This document shows positions 1-12,439 of a stretch of 64,000 nucleotides of DNA, in pieces. Source of the stretch: Sympetrum striolatum (taxonomy: Eukaryota > Arthropoda > Insecta > Odonata > Libellulidae); the NCBI GenBank assembly GCA_947579665.1, contig CANPUZ010000056.1:186001-250000 (forward strand), given 5' to 3'. A model generated the notes under the pieces. The model searched no databases and was not told where the DNA came from. It saw nothing but the letters and a program-made list of their open reading frames with translations. Position 1 is the stretch's first letter, and each line of letters begins with the position of its first letter. A program made the translations under genes and the position numbers.

Positions 1-3000
1 TCATATAAAACGAACTTATATTCCGGATAAAACAAAATTATATTCCGGATAAAACGAACTGAACTCCAGACAAAACTAACAGATATTCCGGATAAAACGA
101 ACTTATATTCCGGATAAAACTAACAGATATTCCGGATAAAACGAACTTATATTCCGGATAAAACTAACATATATTCCGGATAAAACTGACAGATATTCCG
201 GATTAAACGAACTTATATTCCGGATAAATCGAAAACGTATTCCGGATAAAACGAACTGAATTCAGGAGAAAACTAAGAGATTTTCCGGATAAAACGAACT
301 TATATTCCGGTTAAAACTAACTTATATTCCGGATAAAAAACATATATTCCGGATAAAACTAACAGATATTCCGGATAAAACGAACTTATATTCCGGTTAA
401 AACTAACTTATATTCCGGATAAAACGAACTCATATTCCGGATAAAACGAACTTAATTCCGGATAAAACTAACATATATTCCGGATAAAACTAACAGATAT
501 TCCGGATAAAACGAACTTATATTCCGGATAAAACGAACTTATATTCCGGATAAAACGAACTTATATTCCGGATAAAACGAAAACGTATTCCTGATAAAAC
601 GAACTGAATTCCGGAGAAAACTAAGAGATTTTCCGGATAAAACGACCTTATATTCCGGATCAAACGAACTTATATTCCGGATAAAACTAACATATATTCC
701 GGATAAAACTAAAAGAGATTCCGGATAAAACGAACTTATATTCCAGATAAATTTAACAGATATTCCGGATAAAACGAACTTATATTCCGGATAAAACGAA
801 CTCATATTCCGGATAAACGAACTTTATTTCCGGATAAAACAAACAGATATTCCGTATAAAACGAAATGAATTCCGGATAAAACTAACTAATTTTCCGGAT
901 AAAACGAAATTATATAACGGATAAAACGAACTCATATTCCGGATAAAACGAACTGAATTCCGGATAAAACTATCAGATATTCCGGATAAAAGGTACTTCT
1001 ATTCCGGATAAAACGAACTCATATTCCGTATAAAACGAACTGAATTCCGGATAAAACTAAGAGATTTTCCGGATAAAACGACCTTATATTCCGGATAAAA
1101 CGAACTTATATTCCGGATAAAACTAACATATATTCCGGATAAAACTTAAAGATATTCCGGATAAAATGAACTTATATTCCAGATAAATTTAACAGATATT
1201 CCGGATAAAACGAACTTATATTCCGGATAAAACGAACTCATATTCCGGATAAAACGAACCGAATTCCGGATAAAACTAACTGATATTCCGGATAAAACTA
1301 ACTGAATTCCGGATAAAACGAACTTATATTCCGGATAAAACGAACTGAATTCAGGATAAAACTAACAGTTATTTCGGATAAAACTAACAGATATTCCGGA
1401 TAAAAAAAATTTATATTCCGGATGAAACGAACTCATATTCCGGATAAAACGAACTGAATTCCGTTTAAAACTAACAGATATTCCGGATAAAACGAACTGA
1501 ATTTCGGATAAAACTAACAGATATTCCGGATAAAACGAACTTTTATTCCGGATAAAACGAACTCATATTCCGGATAAAACGAACTTATATTCCGGATAAA
1601 ACGAACTCATATGCCAGATAAAACGAACTTTTATTCCGGATAAAACTAACTCATATTCTGGATAAAACGCACTGAATTCCGGATAAAACTGACAGATATT
1701 CCGGATAAAACGAACTGAATTTCGGATAAAACTAACAGATATTCCGGATAAAACGAATTTATATTCCGGATAAAACGAACTCATATTCAAGATATAACGA
1801 ACTGAATTCCAGATAAAACTAACAGATATTCCGGATAAAACGAACTGAATACCGGAAAAAATTAAAGGATATTCCGGATAAAACGAACTGAATTTCGGAT
1901 AAAACTAACAGATATTCTGGATAAAACGAACTTATATTCCGGATAAAACTACCTCATATTCAGGATAAAACGAACTTATATTCCGGATAAAACGAACTCA
2001 TATTCCGGATAAAACGAACTCATATTCCGGATAAAACGAGCTTATATTCCGGATAAAACGAACTTATATTCCAGATAAAACGAACTTATATTCCAGTTAA
2101 AACAAACAGATATTCCGGATAACACGAAATGAATTCCGGATAAATCGAAATGATATTCCTGATAAAAAGAACCGATGCTACGGATAAAACGAACTGATAT
2201 TCAAGATAAAACGAACTGAATTCCAGATAAAACTAACAGATATTCCGGATAAAACGAACTGAATACCGGAAAAAACTAAAGGATATTCCGGATAAAACGA
2301 ACTGAATTTCGGATAAAACTAACAGATATTCCGGATTAAACGAACTTATATTCCGGATAAAACGAACTCATATTCAAGATATAACGAACTGAATTCCAGA
2401 TAAAACTAACAGATATTTCGGATAAAACGAACTGAATACCGGAAAAAACTAAAGGATATTCCGGATAAAACGAACTGAATTTCGGATAAAACTAACAGAT
2501 ATTCTGGATAAAACGAACTTATATTCCGGATTAAAATACCTCATATTCAGGATAAAACGAACTTATATTCCGGATAAAACGAACTCATATTCCGGATAAA
2601 AAGAACTCATATTCCGGATAAAACGAGCTTATATTCCGGATAAAACGAACTTATATTCCGGATAAAACGAACTTATATTCCAGATAAAACAAACAGATAT
2701 TCCGGAAAAAACGAAATGAATTCCGGATAAATCGAAATGATATTCCTGATAAAAAGAACCGATGCTACGGATAAAACGAACTGATATTCAAGATAAAACG
2801 AACTGAATTCCAGATAAAACTAACAGATATTCCGGATAAAACGAACTGAATATCGGAAAAAACTAAAGGATATTCCGGATAAAACGAACTGAATTTCGGA
2901 TAAAACTAACAGATATTCTGGATAAAACGAACTTATATTCCGGATAAAACGAACTCATATTCCGGATAAAACGAACTTATATTCCGGATAAAACGAACTT

Positions 3001-5551
3001 ATATTCCGGATAAAACGAAAACGTATTCCGGATAAAACGAACTGAATTCCGGAGAAAACTAAGAGATTTTCCGGATAAAACGACCTTATATTCCGGATAA
3101 AACGAACTTATATTCCGGATAAAACTAACATATATTCCGGATAAAACTAAAAGAGATTCCGGATTAAACGAACTTATATTCCAGATAAATTTAACAGATA
3201 TTCCGGATAAAACGAACTTATATTCCGGATCAAACGAACTCATATTCCGGATAAACGAACTTTATTTCCGGATAAAACAAACAGATATTCCGTATAAAAC
3301 AAAATGAATTCCGGATAAAAATAACTAATATTCCGGATAAAACGAAATTATATAACGGATAAAACGAACTCATATTCCGGATAAAACGAACTGAATTCCG
3401 GATAAAACTATCAGATATTCCGGATAAAAGGTACTTAGATTACGGATAAAACGAACTCATATTCCGTATAAAACGGACTGAATTCCGGATAAAACTAAGA
3501 GATTTTCCGGATAAAACGACCTTATATTCCGGATAAAACGAACTTATATTCCGGATAAAACTAAAAGAGATTCCGGATTAAACGAACTTATATTCCAGAT
3601 AAATTTAACAGATATTCCGGATAAAACGAACTTATATTCCGGATAAAACGAACTCATATTCCGGATAAACGAACTTTATTTCCGGATAAAACAAACAGAT
3701 ATTCCGTATAAAACAAAATGAATTCCGGATAAAAATAACTAATATTCCGGATAAAACGAAATTATATAACGGATAAAACGAACTCATATTCCGGATAAAA
3801 CGAACTGAATTCCGGATAAAACTATCAGATATTCCGGATAAAAGGTACTTAGATTACGGATAAAACGAACTCATATTCCGTATAAAACGGACTGAATTCC
3901 GGATAAAACTAAGAGATTTTCCGGATAAAACGACCTTATATTCCGGATAAAACGAACTTATATTCCGGATAAAACTAACATATATTCCGGATAAAACTTA
4001 AAGATATTCCGGATAAAACGAACTTATATTCCAGATAAATTTAACAGATATTCCGGATAAAACGAACTTATATTCCGGATAAAACGAACTCATATTCCGG
4101 ATAAAACGAACCGAATTCCGGATAAAACTTACTGATATTCCGGATAAAACGAACTGAATTCCGGATAAAACGAACTTATATTCCGGATGAAACGAACTGA
4201 ATTCCGGATAAAACTAACAGTTATTTCGGATAAAACTAACAGATATTCCGGATAAAAAAAATTTATATTCCGGATGAAACGAACTCATATTCCGTATAAA
4301 AAGAACTAAATTCCGGATAAAACTAACAGATATTCCGGATAAGACGAACTTATATTCCGGATAAAACGAACTCATATGCCAGATAAAACGAACTTTGATT
4401 CCGGATAAAACTAACTCATATTCCGGATAAAACGAACTCATATGCCGGATAAAATAAACATTTATTCCGGATAAAACGAACTCATATTCCGGATAAAACG
4501 AACTGAATTTCGGATAAAACTTACCGATATTCCGGATAAAACGAACTTTTATTCCGGATAAAACGAACTCATATTCCGGATAAAACGAACTTATATTCCG
4601 GATAAAACGAACTCATATGCCAGATAAAACGAACTTTTATTCCGGATAAAACTAACTCATATTCTGGATAAAACGAACTGAATTCCGGATAAAACTAACA
4701 GATATTCCGGATAAAACGAACTGAATTTCGGATAAAACTAACAGATATTCCGGATATAACGAACTTATATTCCGGATAAAACGAACTCATATTCAAGATA
4801 AAACGAACTGAATTCCAGATAAAACTAACAGATATTCCGGATAAAACGAACTGAATACCGGAAAAAACTAAAGGATATTCCGGATAAAACGAACTGAATT
4901 TCGGATAAATCTAACAGATATTCTGGATAAAACGAACTTATATTCCGGATAAAACTAACTCATATTCCGGATAAAACGAACTTATATTCCGGATTAAACG
5001 TACTCATATTCCCGATAAAACGAACTCATATTCCGGATAAAACGAGCTTATATTCCGGATAAAACGAACTTATATTCCGGATAAAACGAACTTATATTCC
5101 AGATAATACAAACAGATATTCCGGATAAAACGAAATGAATTCCGGATAAATCGAAATGATATTCCTGATAAAAAGAACCGATGCTACGGATAAAACGAAC
5201 TGATATTCAATATAAAACGAACTTAAATTCAGGATAAAACGAACTGTATTCCGGTTAAAACTAACAGATATTCCGGATAAACGAACTTTTTTTTCCGGAT
5301 AAAACAAACAGATATTCCGTATAAAAGAAATGAATTCCGGATAAAACTAACTAATATTCCGGATAAAACGAAATTATATTCCGGATAAAACGAACTCATA
5401 TTCCGGATAAAACGAACTGAAATCCGGATAAAACGAACTAATATTCGGTTTTAACTAACTGATATACCGGATAATTAAAACAGATGTTCCGAATGAAACG
5501 AACTGGTTTTCCGGTTTAAAAGTACTGCTGTTCCGGATAAAACGAACTAAT
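1..5551. repeat. Satellite block 1, 21-22 bp unit
   Basis: About 250 tandem copies of a 21-22 bp unit. The core is ATTCCGGATAAAACGAAC, ending in TTAT, TCAT (22 bp) or TGA (21 bp); a fourth variant has AAAACTAACAGAT after the GGAT. Variants are interspersed and themselves duplicated in higher-order blocks: the segment near 539-805 recurs at 2977-3243 (offset 2438 bp), and a ~414 bp block around 3281 recurs at 3695. The window begins inside the array, so its left edge is unknown. The last units before 5551 are the most diverged, as expected at an array edge. Short minus-strand ORFs here with FYPEYKFVLSGI-like peptides are the repeat read in rotating frames, not genes. Confidence 0.97.
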
Positions 5552-6860
5552 GTTCCATGATAAATAAGATCCAAAATATTACAACGAATGCAATTTCCTT
5601 ACATCTAATTCGCTGCTTCCACATCTCGAATTCCGCCCTCGTAAATAAAAGCAATTACTTAAGTCCAACTTCAGATATTGATTAAAAATTAATTGTAAAT
5701 TAAATTGTCAACATTTATCTCGATTCCTATTGCTAAAAGTTCTTCGTAACTTGAGAAATAAAAACAATTTAGGAGACACTTAAATTGGTCTGCACGAACA
5801 ACTTTTTCCGTGGTCACGTTCTACTTAAACAATTTTCTGTTATGGTTTGGTTTCTCTTAATAACATAATATGTTGTTTTTATGCATGTTAAAGATACAAG
5901 CAGCAACTGAGGAAACAACCAGAATTATGTATAAGATTGGTAGAGAGAATTAGCAGTTTTAAAAATGATAACGGGAGAAAAATTCGGGAAAAAAACATAC
6001 CAAGATTTCAAGTCCATATAATACAAAATATACATTGCAAAGAAAACAGAAACAGTATTCAAAGAAAAGATCTACCTTGATGAGAATATTTGTAATTTAT
6101 ATTAATATAATACAAAAATATCTAATGTGTCCAACACGTGACTTTCTCCATATTTATTGAAAACATAAGTCTATGCCGGTAATATATAAATAACTCCAAA
6201 ACAATAAGTGTTACAGAAAAATGTTTTATACAAAAGTTGTAGTAAAGCACATTATCTATAACCACTAGTGTAAATGTATATTCCAAAATGGCATTTTGAC
6301 AGAGATAAGTATGAAAAACGTCCATTTCTGGATAAACAACAACTTCCGGTTAACCATTATTCAAATATAACTGCTAAACAATCAGTGTTACGAAGAAATG
6401 TTTCATACAAAAGCTGAAGTAAAGTATATTATCTATAACTTTTGTAAATAATTGTATATACCTAAATTGCATTCTGACAGAGATATTTAAGAAACAAAAT
6501 TTTGTTCCGGATAAACCGCAACTTCCGGTTAAGCGATATTCATAGGAATCTAATGAACTCTTGAAATTGTTATGAAAATACTAAACATGAATTTTTGAAA
6601 TGATCGGATAATTACTTTTTAAGATATAGCGCACACTAACTACTTTACCACAGACAGATAGACACACAGACAGACACGTTCGGGAAAATAGCGAAAACGA
6701 GCTCTATGGGCCCCAAAACATCTATTTCCGTCGAAATCTGGAGGTCGAAATTTTTTGCGAATACAATACTTTCTCTGTACTACGTATAGGGAGAAAGTAA
6801 TAATGCTTCTTTAAGCTAAAGAAGTGGATAATAACTCTGGCGTATCTTACGGATAGCAAT
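5552..6860. repeat. Macro-repeat segment A, left part
   Basis: Complex, non-satellite sequence that starts at GTTCCATGATAAATAAG right after the satellite. The same start follows the other three satellite blocks (9898, 15679, 22274). The first ~560 bp are AT-rich with no coding signal; then comes element E. Segment A follows B, C and D to about 6840, then shares a GC-richer stretch only with D. It is a diverged iteration of the macro-repeat. Confidence 0.9.
6113..6800 (-). mobile_element. Element E, copy A (minus orientation)
   Basis: Non-autonomous repeat of about 0.7-1.0 kb. It is read here from the end carrying TCTAATGTGTCCAACACG and ACTTTCTCC to the end carrying GGGAGAAAGTAATAATGC. Internal landmarks are two blocks with ACTTCCGGTTAA, a CAGACAGACACACAGACAG stretch, and GGGCCCCAAAACATCTATTT. 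The ACTTTCTCC and GGAGAAAGT ends are inverted copies of each other. There is no coding capacity. The class is unknown; its identity as an element rests on the empty site seen for the other orientation in segment D. Confidence 0.7.
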
Positions 6861-7080
6861 CCGGTGGATGAGCTGACTTAAGACGGTAGCTCCTCATGGC
6901 TCAGCGCATGAGGCGCCCAGAAGACGGGACGGAACGCTTAACCGTAGCTGATCTCTACTATACGTACACCACGTCCCTGAAGCTCCCCTATGCTGGCTGT
7001 ACAATCGGCTGACGCCCTTAATGTCCGCAGCCACCAGATGGCAGCACTGAAGCTCGCCCTTTGAAACCATACTCTCATAT
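6840..7080. repeat. GC-richer segment shared by A and D only
   Basis: Contains GCATGAGGCGCCC and AAGACGGGACGGAACGCTTA; the matching stretch in D is at 23370-23480. In B and C the corresponding position jumps directly to the B-box unit, so this piece was deleted there or gained in A and D. A 96-codon minus-strand ORF covers it but has no recognisable domain. Function unknown. Confidence 0.6.
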
Positions 7081-7409
7081 GGAGTAAATGGAAAACACAG
7101 CACGATTATGATACTTTTTCCCTGTTTTTCTTTGTGGGAGTAGTATATACGAAAGATGGAATTCAGAGTTAGTGATTTATCCATTTATAAGTACTTAAAA
7201 CAATTGAATAAAATGGGCAAATTAGTAAATCCGAAGAACAAGTGCAGGTTGCCTTCAGGGCACACAACAAGTGACTTGTGAAAACATTATTCGTAGATCA
7301 GCGAAGTGTTCTGCTTGGATACACAGCAAATAATGGATCCTTAATAAATTACCAACGTTACATCTACTTTTAACTAGGCCTTTTAAAACTAGAATCGCAG
7401 GATGCACAT

Positions 7410-7515
7410 GGGTGGTCTGAAAAGTTTCCGACATTTCAACATTTCTTGACATGGTTTCTGAAAATGTTCTTAAGATGTCTGAAGAATCTGTGGTTGGAAA
7501 CTTTTCAGACCACCC
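7410..7515. mobile_element. Short MITE with mariner-style termini
   Basis: The ends are inverted copies: GGGTGGTCTGAAAAGTTTCC at the left and its reverse complement, GGAAACTTTTCAGACCACCC, at the right. The ~106 bp size leaves no coding room. Termini of this sequence style are typical of mariner-like elements; the class is inferred from the termini only. Confidence 0.7.
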
Positions 7516-7588
7516 TCGTATATACGTTTACTGAAAAAAATCGAAGTTCCCAGAAATAGTCTCCAGGATATGAGTAAACGGTCAAATA

Positions 7589-8268
7589 CAGTAGAACCCT
7601 GGTAATCCGGACACTCGCTAATCCGGAACCCTCGATAATCCGGACGGTCCATTAGGAGTTATGCAAACCCGCAACTCCTACTTGTGAACATATAAACACG
7701 CATATTACATAGTAACACGAAACGTGAGGTGGACAGACTATTTGAAAAATTTCTCCATTGGCTGCAATGATGTGATGGAGAGCGAAGTATTTCGTTTATT
7801 TTGATAACACATCTAAGCTGTGATACTTTTCTGAGACAGCATTTTTCCATTAGAGAATTGCTTAATATGTGCGAGACTAAACAATTTCGAAAGACAATAA
7901 ATTTTCAGTTGCAGCAGGGTATCACTTCTCAAAACATCACGTTCATTAAAAAGCTATGAGAGAAGAGGAGTAAAAAAACAATCCTTCCCTTTGATAGACG
8001 TCCAATGAGGATGACCATGCATTGGCTTGATTTAAAAATAAGAACGGTCGCGCAAAAGAAAATAACTGACTTTTTTGCTCGCTGATAATATTCATTCACT
8101 TTATATGTTATAATACCTTATGTAATATATACATGCATTATCTGTACAATATGATTTTTGAGAAAAAATGTTTTTTGAGTTATTTTTTTAAAACCTCGCT
8201 AATCCGGAAACCCCGCTAATCCGGACGCCTATGTGCCTGAATTCGTCCGGATTACCGGGGTTCTACTG
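7589..8268 (+). mobile_element. Deleted pogo/Tigger-like DNA transposon
   Basis: Begins CAGTAGAACCCTGGTAATCC and ends with the inverted GGTTCTACTG, flanked on both sides by TA (7587-7588 and 8269-8270), the target duplication of the Tc1/mariner/pogo superfamily. Subterminal repeats of CTCGCTAATCCGGA occur at both ends, as in Tigger-type elements. The 680 bp size is too short for a full transposase; the inside retains a plus-strand transposase C-terminus. It interrupts macro-segment A. Confidence 0.85.
7905..8085 (+). pseudogene. pogo-like transposase C-terminal relic
   Basis: The last 22 codons before the TGA at 8083 translate to a peptide with AQKKITDFFAR at its end, the lysine-rich ITDFF/SFF tail typical of Tigger/pogo transposases. 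A second fragment in another frame upstream (LQQGITSQNI) fits the preceding C-terminal region. Frameshifts and the missing catalytic domain show it is dead. It lies inside the TIR-bounded element at 7589-8268. Confidence 0.6.
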
Positions 8269-8269
8269 T

Positions 8270-8766
8270 ACAATACTTTTTCTGTACTACGAATATGGAG
8301 AAAGCAAAAATCTGATGTGGCCTACACATAACTTTGTCCATATTTAAAGAAATCAACTCCAGTGTTATTTATGGATCTTCATTTTAAATTTACAAAAGTA
8401 ATAAACACAAGCGAATGTACGAATTCCACAAATTTTAATGAAGCTGTTGACCGGTTTCGGTGTTAAAGCACTTATGGCATCCTGTTTGCGTGGTAATTTA
8501 AAAGTGTAAATACTGCGCAAAGTGAAATTATTATTCCCTGATTTAAATAAGTAATATTGGTGTTCATTTTATTGAAATTGGTTAACTAATAAAGTTTTTA
8601 TCGAATTTTAATTTTTAGTAAGATTTAGGAGTTTGAATTTTCCTGTTGTGTGTTTTCAAATTCAGTTTTAATTATTTAAATTAGGGGAGCGAAGTTTCTG
8701 TTTATTTCGTTCGGTGATTTAATTTTTATTAGTGTTTTCATATTAGGCCTTTCGCTATAGAATAGT
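8270..8766. other. Non-coding stretch with element-E junction
   Basis: The first ~80 bp look like the end of one E copy (ACTTTTTCTGTACTACG, GGAGAAAGC) directly followed by the start of another in the same orientation (AATCTGATGTGGCC). The rest is AT-rich and contains TTGACCGGTTTCGG, a motif often seen at the edges of arthropod repeats. No gene seen. Confidence 0.5.
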
Positions 8767-9030
8767 AAGGAAGGGGAGGGGTGGAAAGAATACAATGTTG
8801 CATCACTAGGGGGAGGACTTTTTTTCGACTTCTCCCCCGTATTCTAAGCCATGGACCAAAACAAGGTACCAAATTAGATCGGTTAGAAGAGTTTTACGTA
8901 CCCCAATTTTAACTCCATTCCTTTAGCTAACGAGGTTTAGTTTTCTAACAGCCAATCCCCTCTCTTCAAGACTCTTTTCCACTCCCCCTCGTGAAGCAAC
9001 ATTGTATTCTTTTCACCCCTCCCCTTCCTT
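8767..9030. mobile_element. MITE with ~50 bp inverted termini
   Basis: Left terminus AAGGAAGGGGAGGGGTGGAA continuing through TACAATGTTGC to a GGGGGAG run (to ~8817). The right terminus (8982-9030) is its inverted copy with a few mismatches. The ~165 bp interior has no ORF. It sits exactly at the left edge of satellite block 2, so it may have inserted at the array boundary. Target duplication is not clear. Confidence 0.8.
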
Positions 9031-9050
9031 TTTTCCTATGTTCTTATTCT

Positions 9051-9897
9051 GATGTTACGGATAAAACGAACTGATCTTACGGATCAAAATAAGTGATGTT
9101 CCGGATTAAACGAACTTATGTTCCGGAATAAAAGGAACTGATATTCCGGATCAAAATAAGTGATGTTCCGGATTAAACGATCTGATATTCGGTTAAAACG
9201 AATATGTATTAGGAATTAAGCAAACTGAATTCCGGATAAAACTTGCAGATATTTCATATAAAACGAACTTATATTCCGGATAAAACAAAATTATATTCCG
9301 GATAAAACGAACTGAACTCCAGACAAAACTAACAGATATTCCGGATAAAACGAACTTATATTCCGGATAAAACTAACAGATATTCCGGATAAAACGAACT
9401 TATATTCCGGATAAAACTAACATATATTCCGGATAAAACTGACAGATATTCCGGATTAAACGAACTTATATTCCGGATAAATCGAAAACGTATTCCGGAT
9501 AAAACGAACTGAATTCCGGAGAAAACTAAGAGATTTTCCGGATAAAACGACCTTATATTCCGGATAAAACGAACTTATATTCCGGATAAAACTAACATAT
9601 ATTCCGGATAAAACTAAAAGAAATTCCGGATAAAACTAACAGATATTCCGGATAAAACCAACTTATATTCCGGATAAAACTAATAGATATCCCAAATAAA
9701 ACTAACTGAATTCAGGATAAAACTCACAGATATCCCGGATAAAACGAACTGAATTCAGGATAAAACTAACAGATATTCCGGATAAAACGAACTGAATTCA
9801 GGATAAAACTAACAGATATTCCGGATAAAACGAAATGATATTTCGGATAACGTTTTCCGGTTTAAAAGTAGTGCTGTTCCGGATAAAACGAGCTGAT
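9051..9897. repeat. Satellite block 2
   Basis: Short array (~39 units) of the same 21-22 bp satellite. Its start closely repeats the first few hundred bases of block 1, including the TTATATTCCGGATAAAAC runs, and its end repeats the TTTTCCGGTTTAAAAGTA motif found at every block's right edge. Confidence 0.95.
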
Positions 9898-10460
9898 GTT
9901 CCATGGTAAATAAGAACCAAAATATTACAACGAATGTAATTCCATTACATCTCATTCGCTGCTTCCACATCGCGAATTCCGCCCTCGTAAATAAAAAGCA
10001 ATTACTTAAGTCCAACTTCAGATATTGATTAAAAATTAATTGTAAATTAAAATGTCAACATTTATCTCGATTCCTATTGCTACAAGTTCTTCGTAACGTG
10101 AGAAATAAAAACATTTTAGGAGACACTTAAATTGGTCTGCACGAACAACTTTTTCCGTGGTCACGTTCTACTTAAACAATTTTCTGTTATGGTTTGGTTT
10201 CTTTTAATAACATAATATGTTGTTTTTATGCATGTTAAAGATACAAGCAGCAACTGAGGAAACGACCAGAATTATGTATAAGATTGGTAGAGAGAATTAG
10301 CAGTTTTAAAAATGATAACGGGAGAAAAATTCGGGAAAAAAACATACCAAGATTTTATGTCCATATAATACAAAATATACATTGCAAAGAAAACAGAAAC
10401 AGTATTCAAAGAAAAGATCTACCTTGATGAGAATATTTGTAATTTATATTAATATAATAC

Positions 10461-11151
10461 AAAAATATCTAATGTGTCCAACACGTGACTTTCTCCATAT
10501 TTATTGAAAACATAAGTCTATGCCGGTAATATATAAATAACTCCAAAACAATAAGTGTTACAGAAAAATGTTTTATACAAAAGTTGTAGTAAAGCACATT
10601 ATCTATAACCACTAGTGTAAATGTATATTCCAAAATGGCATTTTGACAGAGATAAGTATGAAAAACGTCAATTTCTGGATAAACAACAACTTCCGGTCAA
10701 CCATTATTCAAGAATAACTGCTAAACAATCAGTGTTACGAAGAAATGTTTCATACAAAAGTTGAAGTAAAGTATATTATCTATAACTTTTGTAAATAATT
10801 ATATATACCTAAATTGCATTCTGACAGAGATATTTAAGAAACAAAATTTTGTTCCGTATAAACCGTAACTTCCGGTTGAGCGATATTCATAGGAATCTAA
10901 CGAACTCTTGAAATTGTTATGAAAATACTAAATAAGAATTTTTGAAATGATCGGATAATCACTTTTTAAGATATAGCGCCCACTAACTACTTTACCACAG
11001 ACAGACAGACACACACACACACAGACATGTTCGGGAAAATAGCGTAAACGAGCTCTATGGGCCCCAAAACATCTATTTCCGTCGAAATCTGGAGGCCGAA
11101 TTTTTTTGCGAATACAATACTTTCTCTGTACTACGAAGAGGGAGAAAGTAA
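10461..11151 (-). mobile_element. Element E, segment B left copy (minus)
   Basis: Same layout as the copy at 6113-6800, with a CACACACACACA microsatellite at about 11010. Together with the plus-oriented copy at 11397-12431 it makes a diverged inverted repeat. Reverse-complementing this copy lines up ACTTTCTCC, CATGTCTGTGTGTG, GGGCGCT and CGGAAGT landmarks in the same order as in the plus copy. Confidence 0.7.
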
Positions 11152-11396
11152 TAATGCTTCTTTAAGCTAAAGAAGTGAATGATAACTCTGGCGTAACCTA
11201 CGGATAGCGATGGGTGGGGATTTTCAAAAAGTTTTTGAGGTACTTCCCAGTGAAGTAGGGAGTTAAAATTCGATTTATCGCTGGAGGCCGTCCGTATCCT
11301 ACGAAAATTATTAAGACATCATTGAAGATTATCCTTGGTTCGAAGCTAGACCAGGGCAAATATTCTCCCGTTTAATTTAGATTGCGATTTTTAAGA

Positions 11397-11527
11397 TTTT
11401 TACTTTCTCCATATACGAAGTATAGAGAAATTATTGTTTTCATGAAAAAATTGGACTTCGAGATTTCAACGGAAATACATGTTTTCGGGTCCCTAGAACA
11501 CGTTGTGACTATTTTCGGAATGATGTC

Positions 11528-11559
<32 letters not shown>

Positions 11560-12431
11560 TGTGTGATAGTGGGCGCTCTAACGTGAAAACTATTGGTCGT
11601 ATCAAAACCAAACTTCGTTTATAGTACTGTGGTGTGTGCTGTCAGAGTTGATTAGTTTTTGGAGTAAATCAGTTTACCGGAAGTCGAGCTTCATTCATTA
11701 AAGCTCATTTCCGGTTTTCAAAATATCTCCATAAATATGATATATACGTGTATTGTATTGCATATAAAAGTTTTAGATAATAGTTTTACTATAATTTTTG
11801 TATTTAAAACATTTTTTATCACCGGTTAATTAGGAGTTATTGGTGAAATACCGATAAAACGGAAGTAGCTGTTATGTACTTTGTTGGCGCTCTAACATAA
11901 AAACCGTTCGTAGTATCAACGCCAAATTTCATATATAGTATTTTGGTTAGTTTCTTTAGAGTTGATTAGTTTTTGGAGTAAATCGGATTACCGGAAGTCG
12001 AGCTTCATTCTTCTAAGCTCATTTCCTGTTTTCAAAATATCTCCATAAATATGATACTTAGGTATATACTATTATTTTTAAAAGTTTTAGAAAATGTTAT
12101 TTACTATAACTTTTGGTTGAAATATATTTTTGTATCACTGATTGCGTAGGAGTTATTCATGAAATACTGATAAACCGGAAGTTGCTGATTATGTACTTTG
12201 TGGGCGCTCTGGGCTCTATGGGCGAAAGGCCAATTCCATCGTTTTACATCGATCATGTTCCATAAAACATTATTTATAGTGTTTTTGGCGTCAACGATAA
12301 TAATATATATATAAATTAATCAATCATCTTCAAAGTTTAGATGGAATATAGAGTTCGAAATTACTGTCGTAGATAAATATTTACATCTTATACATGGAGA
12401 AAGTCATGTGCTGGCCACATCAGATTTTTTT
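11397..12431 (+). mobile_element. Element E, segment B right copy (plus)
   Basis: About 1 kb, from TACTTTCTCCATATACGAAG to CTGGCCACATCAGATTTTTT. Segment D lacks it: D reads straight through a T-run into AATGACTTCCCGATAAGATG, the sequence that follows the element in B and C, so D gives an empty site. It contains a GT microsatellite and an internal ~314 bp tandem duplication (landmark GAGTTGATTAGTTTTT at 11645 and 11959). No coding capacity. Confidence 0.75.
11526..11566. repeat. (GT)n microsatellite
   Basis: Nearly pure GT repeat with one TATG interruption inside element E; the equivalent in segment C is at 17307-17351. Short ORFs across it on both strands are microsatellite artefacts. Confidence 0.95.
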
Positions 12432-12439
12432 AAATGACT

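Noticed and set aside
539..805. Minus-strand ORFs with FYPEYKFVLSGI-type repeated peptides
   Set aside because: Three 22 bp satellite units read as 22 codons in rotating frames; the ORFs are a property of the repeat, and similar ones appear in every satellite block.
1..5551. CRISPR-like appearance of the short regular repeats
   Set aside because: There is no unique spacer between units; the 21-22 bp units abut directly and the genome is eukaryotic.
11382..11624. Overlapping ORFs on both strands with VCVCVCVC / HTHTHTHT runs
   Set aside because: Translation of the GT microsatellite in element E; same in segment C at 17162-17353.
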